The notes under the pieces: model-generated
Databases searched by the model: none
What the model saw: only the letters and a program-made list of their open reading frames with translations
What the model was told of the DNA's origin: nothing
Program-made: the position numbers and the translations under genes
Source of the DNA: Alphaproteobacteria bacterium
Lineage (GTDB): Bacteria; Pseudomonadota; Alphaproteobacteria; Caulobacterales; Aquidulcibacteraceae
NCBI GenBank assembly: GCA_027485915.1
Contig: JAIXQA010000023.1
Span: forward strand, 57,704-121,703
Length of the DNA stretch: 64,000 nt
Direction: 5' to 3'
Shown here: positions 51,077 to 61,478 of the stretch, piece after piece
Layout of the letters: each line of letters starts with the position of its first letter
How positions within the stretch are numbered: the stretch's first letter is position 1

Positions 51077-52389
51077 GATGTAACCGCGGATGCTGGGGCT
51101 AAGATAAGCCCCCGTCGGGCTGCATCTTTCGCCCACCGCGCAATTTGGTCAATGGTAACACTATAAGCAACCCCAAAACCGAGTGCCGCGCCCCGTTGGG
51201 TCGCCATGGCTTCAAGTGCGCCCAACTGTGCCGCAATATCTTCACCAGAGGGCCGCTGGTCGATCAGCCTATCCGCCTGAGCATTTCGAAGTCCAGCCGA
51301 GCTCGCCGCACCGTCCAGCTGTGAGGCCGAACCGTCGGCGATGAAGGCCACACCACGCGAACGCAATTGCCGCATTACAGCGGCGCTCGATTCGTTCGAG
51401 GTGGCAAACTTGCCGCCCAGATAATTGGTTACGCCAAAATAGCCGCTGGCCCGCGACAACAGAAACTCAAGCCGACGCTGATTTTCCTCGGCTGATGCGG
51501 TTGTTAAAAGCGTGTGTGGACCCGGGTCATTTTCTGGATAATCGAAAGGTTCCATTGGGATCTCGATCAAAACTTCATGCCCGTTGGCGCGTGCTTTATT
51601 GATCCAGCCCTGCAAGTTCTCGGCGTACGGCACAAATGACAAGGTCACTTCAGCCGGTAGTTCATCGATTGCGCGTTGGGTAATCCTTGCGTTCAGACCA
51701 AGACCGCCAACCACCAAAGCTACTTTGGGCTTTCCCGTGTCCGAAAACGGCTTTCGGTAAACGTCATAGACGGTCCGATTGCCAGTGCCGATTATGGGCA
51801 GAAGACCGCCAGGACCTTGTTGGTGCACCCCAGCCGCTGGGGCTTGAGTTAGGGCCGCACCAACTTGTCCACGATAGACTTGAACACCGCCTTCGTTACT
51901 GGCCGCTCCGAATGATGGGGCCATAATCCGAGCGGTGCCCGATACAGGGGGAATTTGTGCTGCTGAAGCCGCGGTGGCGGCACCAGTTACCACTGGATCG
52001 CCCTTGGCTTTGGCCTCTGCTGCCAAGCGGATGGCTTCCGCTTCACTTATGGCCTGATCGGCTGCGCTTCGCGAGTTTGGCGGCGGTGTGCCAGGCTGCC
52101 AGGGCGTCATCGCGCCATCTTGTAAACGCCAAGGCAACCAACCCATCGCCATGCCTTGTGCCGCCAGATCGACTTTTGGCTCCATACTGGTCGTAGCAGG
52201 CTTGGCCGACGCAGGATTATAGCGAGGCACTTCCAGAACAGCACTAGGCCCTGCATCCTTTTCATTCCCAAAGGCCTGGATCGCGCCCGCGCTCAAACCA
52301 AGCGACAGCAATAGCGTCGCAAGGCTCAAGCCTGCGTGCTTGAGGCCGATGGCTAAAGGCTTAACGTTTAAGGTCTGAATAGCTGCCAT
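51073..52389 (-). CDS. Divergent polysaccharide deacetylase family protein (YibQ-like)
   Basis: The 438-residue exported protein has an N-terminal signal or anchor (about 16-40), a variable Ala/Pro-rich part (about 45-205), and a C-terminal divergent polysaccharide-deacetylase domain (about 215-438) with KVALVVGGLGLNARITQRAID, EVTLSFVPYAENLQGW, GHEVLIEIPMEPFDYP and GVAFIADGSAS. It is the usual upstream partner of rppH. The fold suggests action on a cell-wall or capsule glycan, but active-site metal ligands of classical deacetylases are not all recognisable, and activity in the family is unproven. Confidence 0.87.
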   Translation of the reverse strand: MAAIQTLNVKPLAIGLKHAGLSLATLLLSLGLSAGAIQAFGNEKDAGPSAVLEVPRYNPASAKPATTSMEPKVDLAAQGMAMGWLPWRLQDGAMTPWQPGTPPPNSRSAADQAISEAEAIRLAAEAKAKGDPVVTGAATAASAAQIPPVSGTARIMAPSFGAASNEGGVQVYRGQVGAALTQAPAAGVHQQGPGGLLPIIGTGNRTVYDVYRKPFSDTGKPKVALVVGGLGLNARITQRAIDELPAEVTLSFVPYAENLQGWINKARANGHEVLIEIPMEPFDYPENDPGPHTLLTTASAEENQRRLEFLLSRASGYFGVTNYLGGKFATSNESSAAVMRQLRSRGVAFIADGSASQLDGAASSAGLRNAQADRLIDQRPSGEDIAAQLGALEAMATQRGAALGFGVAYSVTIDQIARWAKDAARRGLILAPASAVTS

Positions 52390-52491
52390 GGTGCAGATAG
52401 GTCCATTTCGACCTGATTCACTGACCTGTATCGGTTAACGATTCAGAAACATCAGCACGCGCTCGCTGATTATCTTTCTCGTTTTCGCAGC

Positions 52492-53430
52492 TTAGGATGC
52501 CCCGGACCAACGGGCAAAAATCGCCGTAGGTAAAGGCCGACCGGATGCTTCTTCCGGAATAGCCATCTCGCCCGCTTCGCGGCTGCCGGAGCGATCGCCC
52601 AATGCAGCGGCTAGTCCATTATCCAGCGCTAAGAAACTCAGGCGAACGGCATAGACTGTTGCGACCAAAAAAAGCGCGTCATCCTCTAGTAGCTCAACGC
52701 AGGCCTTTAGCAGTCGATCTAAACCCTCTTCAAGCTTCCAAATCTCCCCAGTCGGTCCACGCCCGTGCTTTGGCGGGTCCAGAATGATGCCGTGGTACTT
52801 ATTGCCGCGCCGAATCTCGCGCTCTACAAACTTCAAAGCATCGTCCACGATCCAGCGAATTGGTCGATCTTCTAGGCCCGCTAAGGCTTGGTTCTCTCGC
52901 GCAAAGCCCACTGCCTTCTTCGAGGCGTCGACATGGGTGACGTTCGCGCCGGCTTTGGCGCAGACAAGGCTGGCCACACCGGTATAGCCAAAGAGGTTCA
53001 AGACTTTTGGCGGTGCCGCTATAGGGGCCTGTTTAACTCGAGCTTCGATCAAATTGCGGCACCAGCGCCAGTGAACCGATTGTTCGGGGAAAAGGCCCAA
53101 ATGGCGAAACGGTGTACAACGGGCATGGAATTTGATGCCGCCCCACGAAATTGGCCAAGTTTCAGGAACGCGCCGCACAAAGCGCCAACGCCCCATTTCC
53201 TCGCTCTCTTGGCCGGAAAATGCTGCGTCGTAGACCCAGTCCTTATCGCTCAAGCGACGCGGCCAAAGGGCTTGACTATCAGGTCGGATGAAGGTGTACG
53301 GCCCAAAACGCTCGAGCTTTTGGCCATCACCAGAATCGATCAAGGCATAATCCGACCAGTCATCTGCCATCAGGACGGGTGCAAAGTATGCTGGCGCTGG
53401 CTTCACTAGACTAACAGGCTTCTGAGCCAT
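52492..53430 (-). CDS. Class I SAM-dependent methyltransferase, RlmI-like
   Basis: The 312-residue protein has an N-terminal extension (about 1-130) and a Rossmann methyltransferase domain with motif I VLNLFGYTGVASLVCAKAGA, HVDASKKAVGFARENQ, DDALKFVERE and catalytic-type DPPKHGRGP. It resembles COG1092 rRNA cytosine methyltransferases (RlmI/RlmK). It starts directly next to the stop of the TrmH-family gene, so the two RNA-modification genes are probably co-transcribed. The target base is unknown. Confidence 0.85.
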   Translation of the reverse strand: MAQKPVSLVKPAPAYFAPVLMADDWSDYALIDSGDGQKLERFGPYTFIRPDSQALWPRRLSDKDWVYDAAFSGQESEEMGRWRFVRRVPETWPISWGGIKFHARCTPFRHLGLFPEQSVHWRWCRNLIEARVKQAPIAAPPKVLNLFGYTGVASLVCAKAGANVTHVDASKKAVGFARENQALAGLEDRPIRWIVDDALKFVEREIRRGNKYHGIILDPPKHGRGPTGEIWKLEEGLDRLLKACVELLEDDALFLVATVYAVRLSFLALDNGLAAALGDRSGSREAGEMAIPEEASGRPLPTAIFARWSGAS

Positions 53431-54240
53431 CTAATCACGGGCTCCTTTGAAGCCTTTTTGCCGCCAGATCTCGTAAGTCGTAACAGCTGTTGCAATGGCC
53501 AGATTGAGGCTATCCGCGCGGCCCGCCATGGGCAGACGGACCAAAACATCGCACGCCTCGGCCCATGAATCAGGAATGCCAGATTGTTCATTGCCCATCA
53601 AAAGGACCGTCTTCGAGCCAAAGTCCGTATCCGTGTGGCGGGTTGATCCCTTTAGCGTTGTACCCGCCATCTTGAAGCTCCGCGCGCGTCTCCATGTATC
53701 AAAGGCAGCAAAGTCAGCTTTAACAACACGTGCCGAAAAGATCGAGCCCATGCTGGCTCGCACCGCCTCGATTGAAAAAGGGTCGCAGCTTTCTTCTAGC
53801 AGGACAACACCGCCGCCACCAACTGAATCCAGCGTTCTGAGAATCGTGCCTAGATTGCCAGGATCGCGGACTCGTTCCAAAGCGATGATCAATGGGGCAT
53901 CAGCCAAATCTGTCAGAGGGGTATAGCGTTGACGGAAGAGACCCAAAACCGACTGGGCATTGTCACGTTTAGCCACCGCCTCAAGCACCCGATCAGACAC
54001 CCGCGCCACGCGTGCCCCAACCTTTAAAGCTTGCTGCGCAAGGGACTGGACCGTTGGCCGAGTTTCCGCTGCAGCCGAGAACAAGAGTGCTTCGAGTTCC
54101 CAACCTAGGTCGAGGCCTTCACCGACATGGCGGGCCCCTTCAGCCATAAACAAGCCGGACTCTGTCCTCGCTTTCTTGCGGTCAAGCGACTTGGCTAATT
54201 TGACCAGATTATTCTGCGGGCTCGTCACATCTTGGATCAT
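53431..54240 (-). CDS. TrmH/SpoU-family RNA 2'-O-methyltransferase
   Basis: The 269-residue enzyme has an N-terminal substrate-binding part (QNNLVKLAKSLDRKKARTES) and the SpoU trefoil-knot domain with ERVRDPGNLGTILRTLDS, LLMGNEQSGIPDSW and VRLPMAGRADSLNLAIATA. It methylates the 2'-OH of a ribose in rRNA or tRNA. The frame extends to 54342; the ATG at 54240 is preceded by GAGGAAGGT and fits family length. It lies directly upstream of the RlmI-like gene on the minus strand. Confidence 0.9.
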   Translation of the reverse strand: MIQDVTSPQNNLVKLAKSLDRKKARTESGLFMAEGARHVGEGLDLGWELEALLFSAAAETRPTVQSLAQQALKVGARVARVSDRVLEAVAKRDNAQSVLGLFRQRYTPLTDLADAPLIIALERVRDPGNLGTILRTLDSVGGGGVVLLEESCDPFSIEAVRASMGSIFSARVVKADFAAFDTWRRARSFKMAGTTLKGSTRHTDTDFGSKTVLLMGNEQSGIPDSWAEACDVLVRLPMAGRADSLNLAIATAVTTYEIWRQKGFKGARD

Positions 54241-54440
54241 ACCTTCCTCATAGCGTGAGATTGCCCCAATGGGAGAGTGAAGTCCGCAAATTGCTGCGTT
54301 TTTTGCACGCCAGACGCGAGTGCACTTGCTTTCCCGTATCATTGAACTGAAGATGACTTTGGGAATATAAAATCGCGACGCCGTGCTAGTGCTTTTTTCA
54401 CTTGGCTTGCGGCTTCAAAAACTGAAATGGCAAACAAAGC

Positions 54441-55250
54441 ATGCTTAACCCCAAGAATTGCTGGCCGGTCTTTGTGCTTGGTGCCCTACTCTTGGCAATT
54501 CTCATTTGGGTTGGCCATAAGCGTATGGTGGTTTTGCAAGAAGAAACGCGTTCTTTGGCCCAAGAAAGCTTGGATAAGGCTGGATTTACTTTCGCGCGTG
54601 CTGAAAAGGCCGACGCGAGCCTGATGATTAGCGGCTTTTCAGTGGACAAAGCGACAGCGGAGGCGGCGTGTTCGACCGTTGCCGATGCGGTACGGGACCG
54701 GATTGGGATTCCGGGCGTTTATGCTGCCATTGATTGTCGGGGGATAAGCTATCCCGGTTCTGCGGTGGTACGCTCACCACTTCCGGCAAAGCCCGATGCC
54801 CAAGGTTCTAAGTCAGACAAGGCAGCTGTAACAGCTGCCCAACAAGCAGAAGTGACATGCCAAAGCCGTCTTACAGAGGCTGGTAAAAGCGGCACCATAC
54901 GATTTGAAAAGGGCAGCAGCCCCCTTTTGGCTGGGCAAGACGTCCTCGACCGTGTGGCAGAGGTCGCTAAAGAGTGCTCACGCTTCAAAATTGAAATTGG
55001 TGGCCACACGGATACAGGTGGTGCCTTTGACCTAAATCAGCGCTTGTCCGAAAGACGAGCCAACACTGTGCGCGATTTTTTGATCTCGAAGGGTGTTGCT
55101 CCTGAACAGGTTACGGCCAAAGGTTATGGCGAAAGTCAGCCTTTGGTGAATGACTTCCCAGACGGCAATGGCGACGTACTAGGGCAGCCGGATAATCCTT
55201 TGCGGGAGCAAAATCGGCGCATCGAATTCAAAATTACTGAGTCAGACTAA
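54441..55250 (+). CDS. OmpA-domain membrane-anchored protein
   Basis: The 269-residue protein has an N-terminal transmembrane segment (about 8-25), a BON-like middle (AEKADASLMISGFSVDKA to ISYPGSA) and a C-terminal OmpA domain (about 150-265) with IRFEKGSSPLLAGQDVL, IEIGGHTDTGGAFDLNQ, LSERRANTVRDFLISKGV and EQNRRIEFKI, the peptidoglycan-binding signature. It likely tethers an envelope structure to the wall. The following gene (41 bases on) is also a single-pass membrane protein, suggesting a shared transcript. Confidence 0.87.
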   Translation: MLNPKNCWPVFVLGALLLAILIWVGHKRMVVLQEETRSLAQESLDKAGFTFARAEKADASLMISGFSVDKATAEAACSTVADAVRDRIGIPGVYAAIDCRGISYPGSAVVRSPLPAKPDAQGSKSDKAAVTAAQQAEVTCQSRLTEAGKSGTIRFEKGSSPLLAGQDVLDRVAEVAKECSRFKIEIGGHTDTGGAFDLNQRLSERRANTVRDFLISKGVAPEQVTAKGYGESQPLVNDFPDGNGDVLGQPDNPLREQNRRIEFKITESD

Positions 55251-55291
55251 AAACAAGATCACCCTCCTCACGGAAGGCAAGGACCAAAGCT

Positions 55292-56260
55292 ATGTTTCTG
55301 TTAAGTCAAATGCTTCTGATAGTGCTGGCGTCCGCCGCGATTGGTGCCTTTCTGGCTCGCGTGCTCAAGCTCTGTAATTGTAATACAGAGGAATTGCAGG
55401 AAGAGTTGCGCGTATTGCAAGAAGAGCGCGACGGCTTAAAGCGTCAGGTTTCAGTCGGTGCGGGCTCTGCTCTGACCGATGCAATTGGCACGCGCAAGGC
55501 TGCAGCCCTAGAAGCGGAATTGGCAGAACTCCGATCCCGCGCGGATGAATTGGCCGCTTCAAATGCAAAGCTGCGCGAAGGCGGAAGTGTTGATGAAGAC
55601 GTTGCCGCACTAAAATGGCGGAATAAATATCTTGAGGCCCGCGTACTGTTTTTTGAGGGTCGCGACGCAGGTGGCCGCGTTGAAATTCCGCCGATGCCCG
55701 AGCAAATGGCACCGGCAAAGCTGGTTCAAGACGCAGGCCTGTCGCCCGCTACCTCCGCTGCGGATTCGTTAAAGAAGGGCCGCAAAAAAGTACAAGCGAC
55801 AGTTATTCCTGCAACTGAGCCAGTCGCTGCGCCTATTGTGGCGGAAGCCCCCGCCGTTGTGGCTGCTGCACCAAGCAGAAAGCGCAAAGTAAAGGCTGTT
55901 GCGCCGCCACCGCCACCATCAGAACCCATTAGCAACCAGAACTTTATTGCTTCGCCCCTGGCCGCATTGTCCCCAGAGGCCTTAGAGGAAGCTATTGTTC
56001 TGGCGGGGCCAGGCAAAGCTCCACCACGTTCACGCCGCCGGGCCAATCCAGACGATCTTTTACTCATTGATGGCGTCGGCCCAAAGAATAAGGCTTGGCT
56101 GAACGATCAAGGTATCTACTATTTCTACCAGATCGCTACGATGAATATTGATCAAGTCGCTTGGCTGGCTAACAATCTGCCCACTTTTGGCGCGCGTGTG
56201 TATCGAGAAAACTGGGTCGCCCAATGCGCCAACTTGGCTCGCGGAGAACAAGCCCGATAA
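55292..56260 (+). CDS. Membrane-anchored coiled-coil protein with C-terminal helix-hairpin-helix-like domain
   Basis: The 322-residue product has an N-terminal membrane segment (LLIVLASAAIGAFLARVL), a long coiled coil (about 30-105, rich in ELQEELRVLQEERD-type heptads), a Pro/Ala/Lys linker (about 150-215), and a compact C-terminal domain (about 252-318) with DLLLIDGVGPKNKAWLNDQG and NLPTFGARVYRENWVAQC. The C-terminal domain resembles the GVGPK helix-hairpin-helix modules also found fused to NADH dehydrogenase accessory subunits. DNA or nucleotide binding at the membrane is possible but unproven. Confidence 0.75.
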   Translation: MFLLSQMLLIVLASAAIGAFLARVLKLCNCNTEELQEELRVLQEERDGLKRQVSVGAGSALTDAIGTRKAAALEAELAELRSRADELAASNAKLREGGSVDEDVAALKWRNKYLEARVLFFEGRDAGGRVEIPPMPEQMAPAKLVQDAGLSPATSAADSLKKGRKKVQATVIPATEPVAAPIVAEAPAVVAAAPSRKRKVKAVAPPPPPSEPISNQNFIASPLAALSPEALEEAIVLAGPGKAPPRSRRRANPDDLLLIDGVGPKNKAWLNDQGIYYFYQIATMNIDQVAWLANNLPTFGARVYRENWVAQCANLARGEQAR

Positions 56261-56273
56261 CGCGCTGACGCTC

Positions 56274-57689
56274 CTAAGCTGCCAGAAATTCCCGCACATC
56301 GGTCAGTCGACCTGTCAGGGCGGCAGCGGCAGCCATGGCAGGCGATACAAGGTGCGTGCGCCCATCTCGACCTTGGCGACCTTCAAAATTTCGGTTTGAT
56401 GTCGAAGCGCATCGTTCAAACGGTGCCAGTCGGTCCGGATTCATGCCCAAACACATGGAGCAACCGGGTTCGCGCCACTCAAAGCCCGCAGCTAGGAAAA
56501 TCTCATCCAAGCCTTCCTCTTCGGCTTGATGGCGGACGAGGCCCGAGCCTGGAACGATCATGGCGCGGACGCCGGGGGCAACCTTTTTTCCCCGCACAAG
56601 GTCTGCTACTACCCGCAAATCCTCAATTCGTGAATTGGTGCATGAGCCTATGAAGACGCGCTGGATAGCAAGGTCTGTCATCTTCTGCCCTGCATCAATG
56701 CCCATATAGGTTAGGGATCGGCGTGCGGTTTCGCGTTCGATTGGATCGCTGAAATCCTGTGGGTCTGGGGCAATCCCGTCAATGGCCACAACCTGTTCAG
56801 GGCTTGTACCCCAAGTCACGAGGGGTGCGATGCTCTCAGCGGGGATCTCAACTACCTGGTCAAATATCGCATCCTCATCTGTGAATAGGGTCTTCCAAAA
56901 CGAGACGGCTTGATCCCAAGCCCCCGCTTTAGGAGCAGAGGGACGGCCCTTTAGGTAGGCAAAGGTAACTTCATCAGGCGCAACGAGGCCCGCTCTGGCT
57001 CCGGCTTCAATCGCCATATTGCAGAGGGTCATGCGCCCTTCTGCCGATAGACCACGGATCGCAGAGCCCCGGTATTCGATGACATGTCCGGTTCCGCCAG
57101 CGGTACCGATCTTGGCGCAAATAGCTAGAGCTATATCCTTAGCTCCAACGCCCGGTGCCAAAGTGCCGTCGATGACCACAGCCATGTTTTTCATTTTTCG
57201 GGCGCGCAAGGTTTGTGTGGCCAGCACATGTTCAACTTCACTAGTGCCAATGCCATGTGCAAGTGCGCCAAATGCGCCGTGAGTAGAGGTGTGGCTGTCC
57301 CCGCACACAATGGTCATGCCGGGCTGCGTACGGCCTTGCTCAGGCCCAACGACGTGGACAATACCATTGCGGATTTCGCCCATGGGAAAGAACTCAATCC
57401 CATGCTCGGCAACATTTCGGCTAAGGGTTTGTAATTGCAGGCGGGCTTCTGGATCAGCGACTGCATCTACACCTGCGGCTTGGTTCTCGGTCGGCGTGTT
57501 GTGATCGGCCACTGCCAGGGTTAGATCGGGGCGGCGCACTTTGCGGCCGGCCGCCTTAAGGCCTGCAAACGCTTGCGGCGTTGTGACCTCGTGGATCAAG
57601 TGTAAATCGATATAAAGGAGGGACACACCATCCTCGGCGGTGCCGACCACGTGGTTATCCCAAATCTTGTCATAAAGTGTCTTTCCCAT
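56274..57689 (-). CDS. leuC: 3-isopropylmalate dehydratase large subunit LeuC
   Basis: The 471-residue aconitase-family subunit, with LeuD, isomerises 2- to 3-isopropylmalate in leucine synthesis. [4Fe-4S] ligands lie in [14 protein letters not shown] and GCSMCLGMN; other hallmarks are [39 protein letters not shown] and [18 protein letters not shown]. The start at 57689 gives [10 protein letters not shown], the normal N-terminus; twelve further upstream codons in frame are excluded. Unlike many genomes, leuC runs opposite to leuD and leuB, with xthA and an unknown gene between. Confidence 0.96.
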   Translation of the reverse strand: MGKTLYDKIWDNHVVGTAEDGVSLLYIDLHLIHEVTTPQAFAGLKAAGRKVRRPDLTLAVADHNTPTENQAAGVDAVADPEARLQLQTLSRNVAEHGIEFFPMGEIRNGIVHVVGPEQGRTQPGMTIVCGDSHTSTHGAFGALAHGIGTSEVEHVLATQTLRARKMKNMAVVIDGTLAPGVGAKDIALAICAKIGTAGGTGHVIEYRGSAIRGLSAEGRMTLCNMAIEAGARAGLVAPDEVTFAYLKGRPSAPKAGAWDQAVSFWKTLFTDEDAIFDQVVEIPAESIAPLVTWGTSPEQVVAIDGIAPDPQDFSDPIERETARRSLTYMGIDAGQKMTDLAIQRVFIGSCTNSRIEDLRVVADLVRGKKVAPGVRAMIVPGSGLVRHQAEEEGLDEIFLAAGFEWREPGCSMCLGMNPDRLAPFERCASTSNRNFEGRQGRDGRTHLVSPAMAAAAALTGRLTDVREFLAA

Positions 57690-57743
57690 ACTTTGCCGCT
57701 TAGCGCACTTTCCCATTTCTCCCAAGTCGCTTAAGCCAGTGCG

Positions 57744-58544
57744 ATGACAAGTCTTTCAGTTGCCACTTGGAACATTAATTCGGTTCGCCTACGCGCGGGG
57801 CTGGTACAGCGCTTTGTTGAAGAGCATCGGCCCGACGTTCTATGCCTGCAGGAAATTAAGTGCCGAAATGGCGAATTTCCCACTTCGGCTTTCACAGAAA
57901 TGGGTCTGCCACATTTGCATATACGTGGCCAAAAGGGATGGCATGGCGTGGCGATTGCCTCGCGTCTCCCTCTTGAAGAGGCCGATGAGCCTACTTTCTG
58001 CCGACATGACGAAGCCCGGGTTGCCGCAGTGAAAGTTGCCGGTGTTACGATCCATAATCTTTATGTTCCAGCCGGTGGGGACGAGCCGGATACACAGATC
58101 AACCCAAAGTTTGATCATAAACTCTCGTTCCTAGAGCGCATGGAAGCGCATTATTCAGGTCGCGCTAGCAATGACCCTTTGGTCGTGGTTGGTGACCTAA
58201 ACGTAGCCCCGGGTGAACATGATGTTTGGGGGCACAAGCAATTGCTCAATGTGGTGAGCCACACCCCTGTTGAGACCGAGGCCATGGGGCGAATACTGGA
58301 CCGCGGTGGGTTGGTCGATTTGGCCCGTATTGCCCGACCGGCGCCTGAGAAAGTTTTTTCCTGGTGGAGCTACCGTTCACCGGATTGGACGAAAAATGAT
58401 CGGGGTCGCAGGCTCGACCACATTTGGGCGAATGCTGACTTTGCCCCGCGCTTCATCAAGGAAAGTTTTGCCATTCACAAAGATGCCCGAGCATGGGAAA
58501 AGCCGAGTGACCACGTTCCTGTTGTGGCAGCATTTGAGGTTTAG
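57744..58544 (+). CDS. xthA: Exodeoxyribonuclease III (XthA)
   Basis: The 266-residue enzyme is an exonuclease III family AP endonuclease for base-excision repair. Hallmarks are [24 protein letters not shown] (metal Glu), [29 protein letters not shown] and the catalytic RRLDHIWAN and [12 protein letters not shown]. Length is normal. It starts 54 bases from the divergent leuC start. Confidence 0.95.
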   Translation: MTSLSVATWNINSVRLRAGLVQRFVEEHRPDVLCLQEIKCRNGEFPTSAFTEMGLPHLHIRGQKGWHGVAIASRLPLEEADEPTFCRHDEARVAAVKVAGVTIHNLYVPAGGDEPDTQINPKFDHKLSFLERMEAHYSGRASNDPLVVVGDLNVAPGEHDVWGHKQLLNVVSHTPVETEAMGRILDRGGLVDLARIARPAPEKVFSWWSYRSPDWTKNDRGRRLDHIWANADFAPRFIKESFAIHKDARAWEKPSDHVPVVAAFEV

Positions 58545-58549
58545 GCATA

Positions 58550-59119
58550 ATGGCAAAGCGACCAGGTTCCGGCATCTTTGTGCCGCTCATGATTATTGGT
58601 GCGACCATTTTCGGCTTAGGCGCTTACCATGCCATCCGGCCCAAACCTGTTGAGATAAACCCCACGTTCGAAGCGGTGGATAACCCGCGGACAGTGCAGG
58701 GGCCTGGGTTGCCGCCTATGGGCAAAGACGCGGCGCAATTGGCCGCTGAGGAAAGCGCTACAGAAGACAAAGACGGCACCGACGCTGTTCCTGCAAATAC
58801 GCTGAAGCTCAACGACGCTCCATGGCTTAAGTCTATTATGGGCGGTGTGTTGGGTGAATTTCGCAGCACCGTGGTCACGGCCCTGCAGAAAGAACAGTCC
58901 AAGGGAGAGCTCAATTGTAGCCCCGTTCTGACGAAGGCATCAGACGCGACTTTAAAGAACTTAGAAGAGGTAAGCTGCACTGCCAAGGATGGCGCGATCT
59001 TCACTGGCCAGTTTGACGCTGACGGCGATGGCACACTTGAGATCAAGTCACAGGACAAGGAAAAGGTTACAATCGAAAAGTTGGGTGGCTCATTCAGCGT
59101 GACGGTTGATGAGCCCTAA
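58550..59119 (+). CDS. Hypothetical single-pass membrane protein
   Basis: The 189-residue product is not recognised. It has an N-terminal transmembrane segment (FVPLMIIGATIFGLGAYHAI, about 10-29), a presumably periplasmic acidic linker (about 45-85) and a C-terminal domain with two cysteines (in LNCSPVLTKAS and EVSCTAKDG) that could form a disulfide, and an Asp-rich loop GQFDADGDGTLEIK. It starts 5 bases after xthA and ends 36 bases before leuD, so it is probably co-transcribed with both, but nothing ties it to leucine synthesis. Confidence 0.7.
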   Translation: MAKRPGSGIFVPLMIIGATIFGLGAYHAIRPKPVEINPTFEAVDNPRTVQGPGLPPMGKDAAQLAAEESATEDKDGTDAVPANTLKLNDAPWLKSIMGGVLGEFRSTVVTALQKEQSKGELNCSPVLTKASDATLKNLEEVSCTAKDGAIFTGQFDADGDGTLEIKSQDKEKVTIEKLGGSFSVTVDEP

Positions 59120-59155
59120 AGCGCGATCGAAATCAGTTTAGATAGGACAGACCCT

Positions 59156-59761
59156 ATGAAGAAGTTCACAAAGTTAGCCGCCCACGCAGCGCCTTTGCCC
59201 GTTGCCAACATTGATACCGATCAGATCATTCCAAAGCAGTTCTTGTCGACCGTAGAACGTACTGGCCTGTCGCGCGGCTTGTTCTTCGACATGCGCTTTT
59301 TGCCTGACGGCTCGCCAAATCCAGATTTCGTATTGAACAAGCCAGCTTATGCGGGAGCGAAAATCCTGATTGCAGGGCCAAATTTTGGGTGTGGTTCTTC
59401 GCGCGAACATGCGCCTTGGGCCCTGCTGGACTATGGAATTGAATGCGTGATTTCCGCCTCATTTGCTGACATCTTTTTCAACAATTGCTTTAAGAATGGC
59501 GTGCTTCCGCTTGCTTTAGATGCGGCTCAGGTCGATGCGCTGATGAACCAAGCCAATGGTCAGAATGCGCAGTTTGAAATCGACCTTGCTGCTCAAACGC
59601 TTACCGGGCCAGATGGTAAAATTTACCAATTTGAGATCGATCCCGGCCGCAAGAAGTCCCTGCTGGAAGGATTAGACGAAATTGGGCAGAGTCTTATGCA
59701 GCAGGAGCAAATCTCAGAACATGAACACAAAAGAAAGTTAATGACGCCTTGGCTCGGCTGA
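59156..59761 (+). CDS. leuD: 3-isopropylmalate dehydratase small subunit LeuD
   Basis: The 201-residue swivel-domain subunit partners LeuC. Family sequence includes [57 protein letters not shown] and [17 protein letters not shown]. Length is normal. It is followed after 100 bases by a possible small gene and then leuB. Confidence 0.96.
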   Translation: MKKFTKLAAHAAPLPVANIDTDQIIPKQFLSTVERTGLSRGLFFDMRFLPDGSPNPDFVLNKPAYAGAKILIAGPNFGCGSSREHAPWALLDYGIECVISASFADIFFNNCFKNGVLPLALDAAQVDALMNQANGQNAQFEIDLAAQTLTGPDGKIYQFEIDPGRKKSLLEGLDEIGQSLMQQEQISEHEHKRKLMTPWLG

Positions 59762-59860
59762 AGTCCCTAAAAAAATTAGCTTAAATGCTTTTCAAATTGA
59801 TTCATATCTGCTTAATTTCGGTTACCAGAATGTTAATGGTACCAGCAAGAGGCAGATTTC

Positions 59861-60064
59861 GTGATCGATCAATTCTTCGACCCAAGCTTTTTGAGCGCGT
59901 TGGCAGCGACTATCGGACCGCTTGCAGTGTTCGTTGCGCCGACAGAAGAAATTGAAGCCATGATTTTTGATTCCTATTCTGGTGTAGACACCTTAACCTC
60001 GGAAGAGATCGGGGTAGGGGCAGCGGAGCCCCTTGTGCCAATCGGCTATCGTGAAGCGGCGTAA
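59861..60064 (+). CDS. Possible small acidic protein between leuD and leuB
   Basis: A 67-residue frame starts with GTG after AGAGGCAG. It has a hydrophobic N-terminal stretch (FLSALAATIGPLAVFVAP) and an acidic remainder; no known motif is visible. It fits the leuD-leuB gap and sits on the coding strand, but may be a chance frame. Homology in relatives would decide. Confidence 0.35.
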   Translation: MIDQFFDPSFLSALAATIGPLAVFVAPTEEIEAMIFDSYSGVDTLTSEEIGVGAAEPLVPIGYREAA

Positions 60065-60120
60065 GACTGCACCCTGCATTCGCCCGTGACATGCGCGCAA
60101 TTCGTGGCTAAGGGCGAAGC

Positions 60121-61188
60121 ATGACAAACAAAATTCTTCTACTGCCCGGTGATGGAATCGGCCCTGAAGTCATGACCGAAGTTGAGCGCGTGCTCGATCG
60201 GCTGATGTCACAGCACGGCCTTAAGCTCGCGGTTGAAACCGCTTTTTTTGGCGGCGCGAGCCTTGATGTAAATGGCTTGCCGATCACAGACGAGGTGGTT
60301 GCAACCTCCAAGGCTGCCCAAGCAGTCTTGATGGGCGCGGTTGGTGGCCCCAAGTGGGCGTCTGTCGCCCGCGACCTTCGCCCCGAAATGGGCTTGTTGC
60401 GACTTCGCAAAGAAATGGATGTCTATGCCAATCTTCGCCCTGCTTTGTGCTTTGCGGCTTTAGCCGATGCGTCTGGGCTCAAGCGGCACTTGGTTGAGGG
60501 TCTTGATATTGTATTTGTGCGAGAGCTAACCGGTGGGGTCTATTTTGGGACCCCCCGCGGGATCGAGACCTTGGCCGATGGTAGCAAGCGCGGCTTTGAT
60601 AATCAGGTCTATACCAGCTCAGAAATCCGCCGTGTGGCGCGTGTGGCGTTCGAACTCGCACGCAAGCGATCAAATAAGGTGACGAGTCTTGAGAAGTCTA
60701 ATGTGATGGAGTCTGGTCTCTTATGGCGTCAGGAAGTCACATCCTTACACGCTAGCGACTATGCGGATGTCCAACTGGAGCATATGTATGCTGACAATGC
60801 GGCTATGCAATTGGTGCGAGCGCCCCAGCAATTCGACGTCCTTTTAACCGACAACTTGTTCGGCGACGTATTGTCTGACCTTGCTGCTGCGTGCACCGGA
60901 TCCATTGGCCTTTTGCCCTCAGCAGCGCTCGGCGACGCTGGCAAGCCAGGGCTATACGAGCCGATCCATGGCTCTGCACCCGATATCGCAGGCAAGGGCC
61001 TTGCCAATCCCGTCGCTGCAATCCTCTCCTTGGAAATGGCATTGCGCTGGTCGTTGGGAGAAGTTGCGCTTGCTGACCGCTTATTCCAAGCGGTGGAAGC
61101 CGCCCTCAATGGCGGTGCACGCACGGCAGATCTAGGTGGAAATCATTCGACGTCTGACATGGGCAGCGCAATCCTCGCTGCACTTTAG
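60121..61188 (+). CDS. leuB: 3-isopropylmalate dehydrogenase LeuB
   Basis: The 355-residue NAD-dependent dehydrogenase carries out oxidative decarboxylation of 3-isopropylmalate. Hallmarks include [53 protein letters not shown], the metal site [24 protein letters not shown] and [19 protein letters not shown]. Length is normal. It is the downstream partner of leuD. A short non-coding region with weak inverted repeats follows before the next receptor gene. Confidence 0.97.
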   Translation: MTNKILLLPGDGIGPEVMTEVERVLDRLMSQHGLKLAVETAFFGGASLDVNGLPITDEVVATSKAAQAVLMGAVGGPKWASVARDLRPEMGLLRLRKEMDVYANLRPALCFAALADASGLKRHLVEGLDIVFVRELTGGVYFGTPRGIETLADGSKRGFDNQVYTSSEIRRVARVAFELARKRSNKVTSLEKSNVMESGLLWRQEVTSLHASDYADVQLEHMYADNAAMQLVRAPQQFDVLLTDNLFGDVLSDLAAACTGSIGLLPSAALGDAGKPGLYEPIHGSAPDIAGKGLANPVAAILSLEMALRWSLGEVALADRLFQAVEAALNGGARTADLGGNHSTSDMGSAILAAL

Positions 61189-61478
61189 GCCTGGTTCGCC
61201 CCTTGTGACGGGCCTCCCCATCCGCGGTAAAGAAGTCGCTTTTCCAGCGGGCGAGTCCGCGTGGCTGTTGCCAAACCGAGGCAATTTGTCTGCATAGGCG
61301 TGCTTTTAGGACCAAATTGCCCGCAACTGTTGCTCATTGGCCACTAAGTCAAGACAACCAGAAAAAATTTCACAGAACACACCTTCCCAGAATTTGATAT
61401 ACTCTTTACACAAATGTCATCATCCGTGAACCAGTCGCATGTGTGCGGCAGGGACCGCATTCCAAAGAGGAATACCAT

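Noticed and set aside
59812..59825. CtrA binding site TTAA-N7-TTAA before the small frame at 59861
   Set aside because: The spacing is 6 and the second half is TTAC.
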